Positions 14,480 to 21,359 of a DNA stretch of 25,339 nucleotides are shown here, one piece after another. Below the pieces are notes generated by a model. It was not told where the DNA came from. It made no database searches and worked only from the letters and a program-made list of their open reading frames with translations. The stretch lies in NCBI GenBank assembly GCA_934572465.1, contig CAKTLG010000028.1:1-25339 (forward strand), read 5' to 3'. Position 1 is the stretch's first letter; the number at the start of each line of letters is the position of its first letter. The DNA comes from an uncultured Oscillospiraceae bacterium. Lineage in GTDB: Bacteria > Bacillota > Clostridia > Oscillospirales > Oscillospiraceae. Made by a program: the position numbers and the translations under genes.

Positions 14480-17170
14480 TTACTGGATTGCCGTCAGGTT
14501 GCTTACCTCAGCAACAGTGCATCCCTTCTTCATGCACATGGTGGTATCCGTGCTGTTGAAGATGTTGCCGGAGGAAGTGATCTTGGTGTTAACATCAAAC
14601 GTTTTCACAGCGGAGTAACCGAGGTACTTGGCATTGATGTTATTATTGCTGATGATATAGGTCACATCCGCATTGGTGGCGGCGTCGTGGAACCAGAACG
14701 CATTGCCTGCGTTCACGTTCACGATATTGCCGGTGACAACGAAGCTCTTGCCATCGGTCAGCTGGATCGCACCGCGGTCAGGCTCGCTGACCGTGCTCGT
14801 GATCGTGTTGTTGGTGAAAGTAAAGTCGACCGTAGGCCGCTGGAAGTTTACACCACGGGTATAGCCATAGAACTTATTGTTGTCCAATGTAATGGTACCG
14901 CCCGCCCCTTGCGACATAAACGCGTACTGCGTGGTGGTGTTGGGAGCATTGAACGTACTGTTCTTAATGGTCATCACAACATCGAAATTCTGATAGCTGT
15001 ACACATTACCGTTGAAGGTGCAGCCGTCAAACTCGTATGTTGTCGGATGAAGTTTGCACTGATAGGTACCGCTCGGCATACTGGTAATGGCATCAAAGGT
15101 AATGCCTTTGCACTTGAGCGCAGTATTGACGCTTTCTTCAACATCCCACCAGTTATACGGAAGTGTAAATGTGCCATTGACCTCGCTAAGATCAAGTGAA
15201 GCAGCAGCATTGCCGCCAACAATATTGATTTCGGTGATATGACGGCTTCCACTGAAACGATTGGCTCCGCGTCCAAAGGAGAATGTGCGGGCATCGGTTA
15301 CTTTTTGGCTGCCATAGATCGTCCATGTGATCTTTCCGCCATCGATAAAGAACGCGTCAAAATCATCGTTGCTCATTGACTGCTCAACGAGGCCGCAGCG
15401 CGCTGCTAAATCGGCTTTGATGGTTTCAAAGGCTTCCTCCACAGTGGCAAATGCACGGTGTTCATAGCCCGCAATACCGCCAATAATAACGCCGCTCGTG
15501 ATCTGATTTGCAGTGACGACCATATAGGTGCCATTCTCACTCGGCACAGAGAAGTACCCATCGGCCACATATGCGCTGGGATCGCTGGAGTACGTGCCGC
15601 CGGTGAGGGAAATGGTGGACACACTGTCATCCAGCGCGATCGCAGCCTGCTTGGCGGCCTTGATCGTGCCACCAGAGATCGTCAGCTCGATCTTACCGGA
15701 CCCCCATCTATTATTGATATAGATGGCATTCACGGACGGGTCCTTGGTCTCCACCACGCCGCCGGTGATGTTCAGGCGGGAGACGCCGTTCGTAAGATAG
15801 GACGCATCGATGCAGGCTCCGGCATCGGCAAGCAGCATACCGCCCGTCATAGTGAAATTACCGTTGCCCATAATGAAGATGACGTCAGAATTCTTCTTGG
15901 ATTCGATCTTTCCGCTTTCCAGCGTCAGGCTTCCCTCAAGATAAATCCCATATTCTTCGAGAATGATACTGCCGCCCTCACCACGAATGGTCAAGCTGCC
16001 GCCCTCTTCAATTTTAGGCTGTTTGCTAGTGGTAATCTCGCATCCATTCAAATCAAGCGTGATGTCTTTCCCTGAGGGAACCACAAAGTTCTCGCTGCTG
16101 CCGCTCACCACAGTCACGGTGTCGCCGTCCTTGGCCGCGGCGATGGCATCGGCCAGCGTCTCAAAGTAGGTGTAGGTGCCGTCGCTGTTCTTCACGGACG
16201 CGACCGTGTCGGTCGTCAGCACCGCGCGGCAGAGCACGCACCTGCCGTCCTTGATCGTGTGCTCCTCAACGGTCGAATTGCCGCACGCGCACACGCCGGT
16301 ATGCGTGCCGTCGCCGTTGTCGGTGTAGGTGTACGTATGCTTATGCGGGACATAGGTGCCGGTGCCGGGGGTGTAGGAGGTGCCGTCCTCAGACGAGGGG
16401 ACAATGTAGGTCTGGCCCGCCGCGACCGGCTTGCCGTTCACACTCAGGCCGTCCGCGCCCTTCGCGGCGATGACCTTCGTGCCCTCCGGCGCGTTCGCGA
16501 TGCTCACGTTCTTCGCGGTGACGAGCACCGTGCCGCCGTTCGCCGCGTTGATCACCGCGCCGTCAACGTTCGCGTAGACGGTGATCAGGCGGTCGATGAT
16601 CGTCACGATCTCCGCGCGCGTGATGTTGCCCGCGGGATTCAGCTTGCCGTTCGCATCGCCCTTGACGATGCCCATCTGCACGAGCGCCGCGACATAGCCC
16701 GCCGCATACGCGCTCACCTGCGCGCCGTCGGGATAGCCGCTCAGGTTCGCGGCGACGGCGTCAATGCCCAGCGCGCGGCAGAGCATGACCATCGCCTGCT
16801 CGCGGGTGATGGGGGCGTTCGGCTCCGCCTTGCCGCCCGTGCCCTGCATGATGCCGGCTGCGGCGCAGCGGTCGATGGCGTCGGCGAACCAGTCGCCGGC
16901 GGCAACGTCGGTAAAGCCGTAGGACGACGCCTCCGGCAGTGCCAGCAGACGGCTCAGGATCGTCGCCATCTGCGCGCGGGTCAGCGTGCCGTCGGGCGAG
17001 AACTTGCCGTCCGCGCCCTGGAGAATGCCGTAGCCGCTCCAGCGCTCGATGGCCGCCTCGGCCCAATGGCCGTTCGTGTCGGCGTAGCTGCCCGCCGCGA
17101 ACGTGGCCGTCGGCAGCAGCGTCAGCGTTAAGCACAGCGCCAACACAATGGATAATAGCTTGCGTTTCAT
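14480..17170 (-). CDS. SLH-domain surface protein 2 with beta-helix body
   Basis: The 896-aa product has the same signal peptide, three SLH domains and linker (residues 1-279) as SLH protein 1, then diverges at HKHT. A short Cys section (CACG, CVLC, about 294-320) follows. The rest is a beta-helix: FETLADAIAAAKDGDTVTVVSG, LDLNGCEITTS, LTISGGTIKAA, FTNNTITST, and ends CTVAEVSNLTAIQ. Repeated NxT/FxN turns fit pectate-lyase-like surface proteins, but no catalytic motif was recognised. ATG 17170 follows AAGGAGG by 7 nt. It lies 51 bp downstream of the zinc-ribbon gene on the same strand and may be co-transcribed with it. The final stretch is followed by its own terminator. Confidence 0.88.
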   Translation of the reverse strand: MKRKLLSIVLALCLTLTLLPTATFAAGSYADTNGHWAEAAIERWSGYGILQGADGKFSPDGTLTRAQMATILSRLLALPEASSYGFTDVAAGDWFADAIDRCAAAGIMQGTGGKAEPNAPITREQAMVMLCRALGIDAVAANLSGYPDGAQVSAYAAGYVAALVQMGIVKGDANGKLNPAGNITRAEIVTIIDRLITVYANVDGAVINAANGGTVLVTAKNVSIANAPEGTKVIAAKGADGLSVNGKPVAAGQTYIVPSSEDGTSYTPGTGTYVPHKHTYTYTDNGDGTHTGVCACGNSTVEEHTIKDGRCVLCRAVLTTDTVASVKNSDGTYTYFETLADAIAAAKDGDTVTVVSGSSENFVVPSGKDITLDLNGCEITTSKQPKIEEGGSLTIRGEGGSIILEEYGIYLEGSLTLESGKIESKKNSDVIFIMGNGNFTMTGGMLLADAGACIDASYLTNGVSRLNITGGVVETKDPSVNAIYINNRWGSGKIELTISGGTIKAAKQAAIALDDSVSTISLTGGTYSSDPSAYVADGYFSVPSENGTYMVVTANQITSGVIIGGIAGYEHRAFATVEEAFETIKADLAARCGLVEQSMSNDDFDAFFIDGGKITWTIYGSQKVTDARTFSFGRGANRFSGSRHITEINIVGGNAAASLDLSEVNGTFTLPYNWWDVEESVNTALKCKGITFDAITSMPSGTYQCKLHPTTYEFDGCTFNGNVYSYQNFDVVMTIKNSTFNAPNTTTQYAFMSQGAGGTITLDNNKFYGYTRGVNFQRPTVDFTFTNNTITSTVSEPDRGAIQLTDGKSFVVTGNIVNVNAGNAFWFHDAATNADVTYIISNNNINAKYLGYSAVKTFDVNTKITSSGNIFNSTDTTMCMKKGCTVAEVSNLTAIQ

Positions 17171-17210
17171 GTTTTTCCTCCTTGGTTCTATATACTCCGC
17201 GGCTCCCCGC
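16333..17210 (-). repeat. 878-bp perfect repeat, copy 2 (SLH anchor cassette)
   Basis: Partner of 13234-14111. At its right end, identity breaks within the CCGCGG-rich hairpin just upstream of the ribosome site (17195-17212). In this copy the hairpin is a perfect CCGCGG-GGAG-CCGCGG; in copy 1 it has one changed base. Confidence 0.92.
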
Positions 17211-17221
17211 GGTATGGGGTA

Positions 17222-17683
17222 CTAGGTTACGGGACGCGCGCGTCTGCGGCAGTTCCCCGCGCAGACGGGGCAGCCGCTGTGCTGCACGCCGGCGCGCGTA
17301 TCGACGCGCGTGCGCCAGACGTGTCCCTGCGGACACTGCCACCACACGAGCTTACTGCTGCCCGCCGTGACCATCTCCGGCGTCAGCGCGCCGTTGAGCG
17401 TCGGGTGCCATTCGGCAGCCACGTCAGGCGCGAGCGTCGCAAGGTCGTTGTAGCCTGCGAGCACCTTGCGGCCCGCGCAGTAGGGGCAGCTCTGCTCGCG
17501 CGCCGTGCGGAACGCGATGCGCATGGGAAAGGAATGGCCTCTGTCGCAGCGCCACCACGCCATCGCGGAGCTGCCGGAGGAAACGTCGTCCGGCGTTTTG
17601 CCGCCGTTTTTCTCCGCGTCCCACTGGCGCAGCAGCTCGTCGCGCTCATGCTCGATGCAGAATTGATACAATGACTTTCCCAT
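17222..17683 (-). CDS. Zinc-ribbon/treble-clef protein (DUF4379-like)
   Basis: The 153-aa protein contains two related zinc-finger units: WWRCDRGHSFPMRI...SCPYCAGRKVLAGYNDL (about 42-82) and VWWQCPQGHVWRTRV...GCPVCAGN (about 112-145). The linker AAEWHPTLNGALTPEMVTAGS is the hallmark of the DUF4379-type zinc-ribbon family. Each unit has a CxxGH and a CPxC pair, enough to bind one zinc. The family's function is not established; it is often found in accessory DNA. The ATG at 17683 has only a weak GGTGG-like ribosome site. It is divergent from the XRE gene and upstream of SLH protein 2 on the same strand. It has no counterpart beside SLH protein 1. Confidence 0.8.
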   Translation of the reverse strand: MGKSLYQFCIEHERDELLRQWDAEKNGGKTPDDVSSGSSAMAWWRCDRGHSFPMRIAFRTAREQSCPYCAGRKVLAGYNDLATLAPDVAAEWHPTLNGALTPEMVTAGSSKLVWWQCPQGHVWRTRVDTRAGVQHSGCPVCAGNCRRRARPVT

Positions 17684-17759
17684 ATGCCGCCACCCACGCC
17701 TGTACCGGCCGCATTTTTAACGTACCGGCGTCTTTTTGAAAGGACGATCTCACAAGCGT

Positions 17760-17787
17760 AGTTTAGCATATTTTCACAAAAAATCAA
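17760..17787 (-). promoter_or_regulatory. Possible promoter of the zinc-ribbon gene
   Basis: Minus-strand TTGATT (17787-17782), 16-bp spacer, TAAACT (17765-17760), about 75 bp before the ATG in an AT-rich divergent region (17684-17860). A matching plus-strand promoter for the XRE gene was not clear. Confidence 0.45.
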
Positions 17788-17860
17788 CTATATTAAGTAC
17801 GAAACATTTCTAATGGAAAATATTCGCCGTGTACACTATAGGAAATGGAGGGTATGGCAT

Positions 17861-18145
17861 ATGGTTGATTTTTCGCAGAGGCTGAAGCAGCTCCGCAAGG
17901 ACAAGCACATGACGCAGGCGCAGGTCGCCGCGCGCATCGGCGTCACAGCCTCGATGGTGTCCTCCTACGAAACGGACATACGGCTGCCGTCCTATGAGGT
18001 CATGGTGCAGATCGCCGACCTGTTCGGCGTAACGGTGGACTATCTGCTCTGCCGGCAGAACAAGCGCTTTCTGGATATTTCCGAGCTGAGCGACGAGGAG
18101 GCCGCGGTGGTCTGCGGCATGGTCGAGCTGCTGAAAAGAAAATGA
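17861..18145 (+). CDS. XRE-family (Cro/CI-type) transcriptional regulator
   Basis: The 94-aa DNA-binding protein has a helix-turn-helix in residues 5-60: FSQRLKQLRKDKHMTQAQVAARIGVTASMVSSYETDIRLPSYEVMVQIADLFGVTVDYLL. A short C-terminal tail (FLDISELSDEEAAVVCGMVELLKRK) ends it, a form common in Firmicutes. ATG 17861 is chosen because GGAGGG lies 8 nt upstream; a longer frame from 17813 adds 16 residues without a ribosome site. It is divergent from the zinc-ribbon gene, which may be its target. A strong terminator begins 3 bp after the stop. Confidence 0.88.
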   Translation: MVDFSQRLKQLRKDKHMTQAQVAARIGVTASMVSSYETDIRLPSYEVMVQIADLFGVTVDYLLCRQNKRFLDISELSDEEAAVVCGMVELLKRK

Positions 18146-18292
18146 GAAAAGACGCTTTCAAGGCATGGTCTCCCATGCCGAAAGCGTCTTCTATTTCAGA
18201 TAAAAAGGGCTGCGGGCAGCACAAATGAGCAGAGTTTTACCTGCTCTGCTCTGCTCTGCTCTGCTCTGCTCTGCTCTGCTCTGCTCTGCTCT
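18135..18292 (-). ncRNA. Possible small RNA from element R copy 2
   Basis: Promoter P2 of copy 2 (18328-18299) reads leftward through the CTGCT tract (AGCAG on the RNA) and meets a long terminator hairpin at 18149-18190, followed by TTCTCATTTTC. That would make an RNA of about 150 nt. No protein of sense is encoded. This is inference from signals only, and the RNA could be antisense to the end of the XRE message. Confidence 0.25.
18149..18190. terminator. Bidirectional terminator after the XRE gene
   Basis: An 11-bp stem (18149-18159 with 18080+100..., i.e. 18180-18190) is extended, across a two-base AA bulge, by GGCATGG/CCATGCC (18062+100..., i.e. 18162-18168 with 18173-18179) around TCTC. 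It is T-rich on the minus side (TTCTCATTTTC) and weaker on the plus side. The matching hairpin in element R copy 1 is degraded. Confidence 0.8.
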
Positions 18293-18438
18293 GCTGTCAG
18301 TGTAAGGCATCCGCTTCAAGCTTGTCAACCCCTGTTTTTGATGAAGTGTGCGGCAGCGCCGCCATATTTTCAAGCGGGATATCGATACAGTATATAGTAT
18401 AGCATGATCTGGGGAAAATGCAAGTCCCTGGGCGCATG
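18150..18438 (-). repeat. Non-coding promoter element R, copy 2
   Basis: Diverged partner of 14152-14398. It keeps both leftward promoters: P1 TTGCAT-N16-TATACT (18423-18396) and P2 TTGACA-N18-TACACT (18328-18299). Its CTGCT tract is expanded to 11 units and its terminator hairpin is intact. Beyond it, 18439-18510 holds small inverted repeats (GGCGC/GCGCC near 18431-18448, CGGAT/ATCCG near 18461-18474) but no gene that I can recognise. Confidence 0.75.
18241..18295. repeat. (CTGCT)11 pentanucleotide tandem repeat
   Basis: Eleven perfect CTGCT units occupy 55 bp, against two units at the same place in element R copy 1 (14247-14256). The tract lies immediately downstream of the -10 box of promoter P2 (18304-18299). 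Perfect short repeats like this change length by slippage. The frame reading RAEQS repeats across it is not a gene. Confidence 0.95.
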
Positions 18439-18510
18439 AAGGCGCCATCAGGCACGTTTCCGGATAAAAATCCGTCCGGGCAAAAACAAGGTTTTTTCAA
18501 AAATGAGCAT

Positions 18511-18544
18511 AAGAAAAGCCCCGTAATCATTGAGATCACAGGGC
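18511..18544 (-). terminator. Terminator of the tRNA operon
   Basis: Minus-strand GCCCTGTGAT (18544-18535) pairs with ATTACGGGGC (18527-18518), 10 bp including two G-U pairs, followed by TTTTCTT. It lies just past tRNA-Cys. Confidence 0.75.
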
Positions 18545-18551
18545 TTTCTTA

Positions 18552-18626
18552 TGGAGGTGACACCCAGATTTGAACTGGGGAATGAGGGTTTTGCAGACCC
18601 TTGCCTTACCACTTGGCTATGTCACC
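18552..18626 (-). tRNA. tRNA-Cys (GCA)
   Basis: 75 nt including an encoded CCA. Acceptor GGTGACA pairs with TGTCACC, discriminator T, anticodon loop TCTGCAA with GCA. GTTCAAATC fits the T arm. It is the last gene of the five-tRNA operon. Confidence 0.95.
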
Positions 18627-18665
18627 GTATGGAAAAAGGAGCAAATGCTTTGCTCCTTTTTCATT

Positions 18666-18741
18666 TGGAGCGGGCGACGAGGCTCGAACTCGCTACCTCC
18701 ACCTTGGCAAGGTGGCGCTCTACCAGATGAGCTACGCCCGC
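18666..18741 (-). tRNA. tRNA-Gly (GCC)
   Basis: 76 nt with encoded CCA. Acceptor GCGGGCG pairs with CGCCCGC; the anticodon stem-loop CCTTGCCAAGG contains GCC; T arm GTTCGAGCC. Confidence 0.95.
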
Positions 18742-18744
18742 GAA

Positions 18745-18820
<76 letters not shown>

Positions 18821-18848
18821 ATATCAGACCGCTGCTGCAGTCTGACAA

Positions 18849-18925
18849 TGGCGACCAGGAAGGGACTCGAACCCTCGACCTCCGGCGTGACAGGCCGGCG
18901 TTCTAACCAGCTGAACTACCTGGCC
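18849..18925 (-). tRNA. tRNA-Asp (GTC)
   Basis: 77 nt with encoded CCA. Acceptor GGCCAGG pairs with CCTGGTC (one G-U). The anticodon loop CTGTCAC contains GTC; discriminator G as expected for Asp. Confidence 0.95.
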
Positions 18926-18931
18926 GAATAC

Positions 18932-19007
18932 TGGTGGGAACAACAGGGCTCGAACCTGTGACCCCCTGCTTGTAAGGCAGGTGCTCTCCCAGCTGAGCTA
19001 TGCTCCC
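18932..19007 (-). tRNA. tRNA-Val (TAC)
   Basis: 76 nt with encoded CCA. Acceptor GGGAGCA pairs with TGTTCCC (one G-U). The anticodon loop CTTACAA contains TAC; discriminator A. First gene of the operon, about 30 nt after the predicted transcript start. Confidence 0.95.
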
Positions 19008-19030
19008 CCACTCGTTAAGCCGCTCGGCGA

Positions 19031-19071
19031 ACGGCAAGGGTTATTATACTAAATAACCCCTGCCGTGTCAA
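19031..19071 (-). promoter_or_regulatory. Consensus promoter of the tRNA operon with overlapping inverted repeat
   Basis: Minus-strand TTGACA (19071-19066), 17-bp spacer and TATAAT (19048-19043): a perfect sigma-A promoter. A 15-bp inverted repeat with one mismatch (19031-19045 with 19052-19066, 6-nt centre) covers the spacer and -10. It could act as an operator, or as a weak terminator for hslO upstream. Confidence 0.88.
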
Positions 19072-19104
19072 CAGCAAATTTGAAAAAACTCAATTTTTTT
19101 ACCG

Positions 19105-20007
19105 TCATCTGCCTTTGGCCTTCAGCGCCGCGATCATGCCGCGCAGCTCGTCCTCCGTAAAGTGCTGCACCTTGTCGCAGAACTGGCACGTCAGATCCGC
19201 GCAGCCCTGCTCGGCGACGATATCCTCCAGCTCCTTCGATCCCAGCGACAGCAGCGCGCGCTCCGTGCGCTCGCGCGAGCAGTAGCAGCGGTACTCGATC
19301 GGATCGTCCGACAGGATCTCCAGCTCAAAGTCGGACAGCACCGTTTTCAGCAGTTCCGCGGGGTCGGCGTTGTCCTTCATGAAGCTCGTCACGCTCGGCG
19401 CGGCGTAAATGCCGCCCTCCACCCTGGCGATCACATCCTCGCCCGCGCCGGGCAGCAGCTGCACAAGGTAGCCGCCCGCAGCCAGCACGCTGCGGTCGCG
19501 GTCGACGAGCACGCCGAGGCCGCAGGCCGACGGGATCTGCTCCGACTCGACGTAATACGCCGCGACATCCTCGGCGATCTCGCCGCCGAGCAGGTCGACC
19601 ATGCCGACATAGGGCTCGCGCATATTGAGATCCTTGATGACCGTCAGCGTGCCGCTGTGGCCGACGGCGGTGCCGACATCCAGCTTGCCGTCGGCGCGCA
19701 GCGCAAGGTCAACGGCAGGATTCTGCACGTAGCCGCGCACGTTGCCCTCGGCGTCCGACACGGTCAGGATCGTGCCGAGCGGGCCGTCGCCCTTGATCTG
19801 CATGGTCACGCTCGCGCCGCTGCCCTTGAGGGCGTTGCCCATCATCGAGCAGGCGGACAGCGCGCGCCCGAGCGCCGCTGTGGCGACGGGCGAGGTGTGG
19901 TGGATCTGCCGTGCGCGCTCGGTGATGCCGCGCGTGCTGACAGCCACGGCGTTTACCATCCCGTCTTTCGAGATGGCGCGGACTAAACGGTCCCTGTATG
20001 CTTGCAT
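19105..20007 (-). CDS. hslO: Redox-regulated chaperone Hsp33
   Basis: The 300-aa cytoplasmic holdase is activated by oxidation. The N-terminal domain begins MQAYRDRLVRAISKDGMVNAVAVSTRGITERAR and includes HHTSPVATAALGRALSACSMMG and QIKGDGPLGTILTVSDAEGNVRGYVQNP, standard for Hsp33. The C-terminal zinc switch is CYC (241, 243) and CQFC (274, 277), the CxC...CxxC set, with an additional Cys at 269. ATG 20007 follows GAGGAAG; upstream in-frame sequence belongs to the preceding gene. It begins 11 bp after the methyltransferase stop, so the two form an operon. In an anaerobe it would guard against oxygen or disulphide stress. Confidence 0.95.
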   Translation of the reverse strand: MQAYRDRLVRAISKDGMVNAVAVSTRGITERARQIHHTSPVATAALGRALSACSMMGNALKGSGASVTMQIKGDGPLGTILTVSDAEGNVRGYVQNPAVDLALRADGKLDVGTAVGHSGTLTVIKDLNMREPYVGMVDLLGGEIAEDVAAYYVESEQIPSACGLGVLVDRDRSVLAAGGYLVQLLPGAGEDVIARVEGGIYAAPSVTSFMKDNADPAELLKTVLSDFELEILSDDPIEYRCYCSRERTERALLSLGSKELEDIVAEQGCADLTCQFCDKVQHFTEDELRGMIAALKAKGR

Positions 20008-20018
20008 AAAGCGCTTCC

Positions 20019-20765
20019 TCACTTTCTGATACAGCTGAAGTAAATGCGGCCGTCCCGCTCGTCCGCGCGGCGCAGCTTCAGCTCGCCGTGCGTGCGGATG
20101 GCGGCAAAGCCCGCCTCCTCGAGCCACGCGGTCAGCTCGTCCACCGTGTAGGCATGCTGATGGTGCTCCTCAAAATCGCGCTCCCACGCGCCGTCCGGCC
20201 GCAGGCGGAACAGATCGACCTCATAGTCGAGCATTTTGACATTCTTGCGCCAGCGCGTGCGCCAGAGGCAGAATACGTCCTCGCGCTCGTCGAGCAGCAC
20301 CGCGCCGTCAAGGCCTTCCATTTTCGATACGGCGTGCACGTCGAACACCAGCGCTCCGCCGGGGGCGATGGACTCATGCAGGCGCGCGAACGTGCGCTGC
20401 ACGTCGCGCGGACGCGTCAAATAGTTGATGCTGTCGAGACAGCAGATCGCCGCGTCCACCGGCTCCAAAAGCCGCAGCCGCGGCATCGACTGGCACAGAA
20501 GCAGCGGCGGCGGATCGAGCGCGGCGAGCTTTCGCTGCGCCTGCGCGAGCATCTCCGGCGAATTGTCGACGCCCGTGACGAGATAGCCGCGCGCGGCGAA
20601 GATCGCGGCCATCGTGCCCGTGCCGCAGGCAAGGTCGAGCAGCGACCTTACCGGCCGCTTCGCGCGCAGAAGAAGGAGCTTTTCCACAAAGTCCGCGCGC
20701 CGGTCATAGCCCACATCGCCGGTCAGCTCGTCGTAGGACGCGGCAAGGGCCTCATAGCTCTCCAT
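20019..20765 (-). CDS. Class I SAM-dependent methyltransferase
   Basis: The 248-aa protein has the SAM-binding motif SLLDLACGTGTMAAIFAARGY (about 41-61) and the acidic strand-2 residue in VTGVDNSPEMLAQA. DAAICCLDSINYL serves as motif IV. The N-terminal MESYEALAASYDELTGDVGYDRRADF resembles the common small-molecule methyltransferases of Firmicutes. The start is ATG 20765, with a GGGAG ribosome site; another ATG at 20775 is out of frame. It forms an operon with hslO. The substrate cannot be told. Confidence 0.85.
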   Translation of the reverse strand: MESYEALAASYDELTGDVGYDRRADFVEKLLLLRAKRPVRSLLDLACGTGTMAAIFAARGYLVTGVDNSPEMLAQAQRKLAALDPPPLLLCQSMPRLRLLEPVDAAICCLDSINYLTRPRDVQRTFARLHESIAPGGALVFDVHAVSKMEGLDGAVLLDEREDVFCLWRTRWRKNVKMLDYEVDLFRLRPDGAWERDFEEHHQHAYTVDELTAWLEEAGFAAIRTHGELKLRRADERDGRIYFSCIRK

Positions 20766-20887
20766 CGTGCTCCATCTCCCTTCGTCCTGCTATTCTAGCA
20801 GACGGCGCGGCATTAGTAAAGTGGCAGATCACCCCCGCCGCTCCGGCGGCATACACTGGCGCAGAACAACACCTTGGGAGGGATCGC

Positions 20888-21316
20888 ATGAAGGCTCGCC
20901 CGTCCTTTGCACTGGGAGAGGAGCTGACGCTCGAGAGGGAATGGCAGTGGGAGGGCATCACCGTGCTCACCGCACGCGCCGCGCTGCCGCAGCTGCGCGG
21001 GGACACACGCCGCGAAAAACGCTTCGACCGCTATTATGCGCAGCTGGCCGACGCCTATTTTGCCCGCTGCGAGCAGAGGCTCCTGCCGGAAGCGGCCGCC
21101 TCCTGCCGCGAGGCGATGGCGCGCTCCGCGCCGTGGAGCAAAACGGACGCGGCGCTCGTCTGGCGGGCGGATGCGCAGACGGACGAGGCGATCGTCCTCT
21201 CCTTCGCGCTGCACCGCGGCGGCACGCTGCTGCGCGAGTGGACGGACGGCTGGGACAGACGGCTGCTGCTGCCGCTGACAAAGGCCGAAACAAAGGCGGC
21301 GCTCGCGGCGCAATAG
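20888..21316 (+). CDS. Uncharacterised 142-aa protein, possibly DUF3298-like
   Basis: I do not firmly recognise this protein. No signal peptide or membrane segment is seen. The segment RFDRYYAQLADAYFARCEQRLLPEAAASCREAM (about 45-77) resembles the helix that precedes DUF3298-type folds, and two beta-rich parts surround it (LTLEREWQWEGITVLTARAALP; EAIVLSFALHRGGTLLREWTDGWD). GGGAGG lies 5 nt before ATG 20888, and a strong terminator follows the stop, so it is a real single gene. The upstream region contains a CCGCCG/CGGCGG hairpin (about 20834-20848) but no clear promoter. Coding bias matches neighbours. Confidence 0.7.
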   Translation: MKARPSFALGEELTLEREWQWEGITVLTARAALPQLRGDTRREKRFDRYYAQLADAYFARCEQRLLPEAAASCREAMARSAPWSKTDAALVWRADAQTDEAIVLSFALHRGGTLLREWTDGWDRRLLLPLTKAETKAALAAQ

Positions 21317-21319
21317 TAA

Positions 21320-21359
21320 AGTCCCCCGCCTTGCCGGCGGGGGACTCTCCGCGTTTTTT
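21320..21359. terminator. Bidirectional terminator between convergent genes
   Basis: An 11-bp perfect stem, 21320-21330 with 21336-21346. On the plus strand CTCCGCG and six T's follow; on the minus strand TTTACTATT follows. It serves both the 142-aa gene and the pepS - carbonic anhydrase-like - aroQ operon. Confidence 0.85.

Noticed and set aside
18241..18295. CRISPR-like array
   Set aside because: The 5-bp units are directly adjacent with no spacers and no cas genes nearby: a simple tandem repeat.
14152..18438. Element R copies as attachment sites of an integrated element using the nearby tRNA-Cys
   Set aside because: No integrase or phage genes lie between them, the copies are diverged, and neither contains a tRNA end.
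18191..18448. Small protein with RAEQS repeats on the minus strand
   Set aside because: It arises only from translating the CTGCT tract; no ribosome site, and promoter boxes lie inside it.
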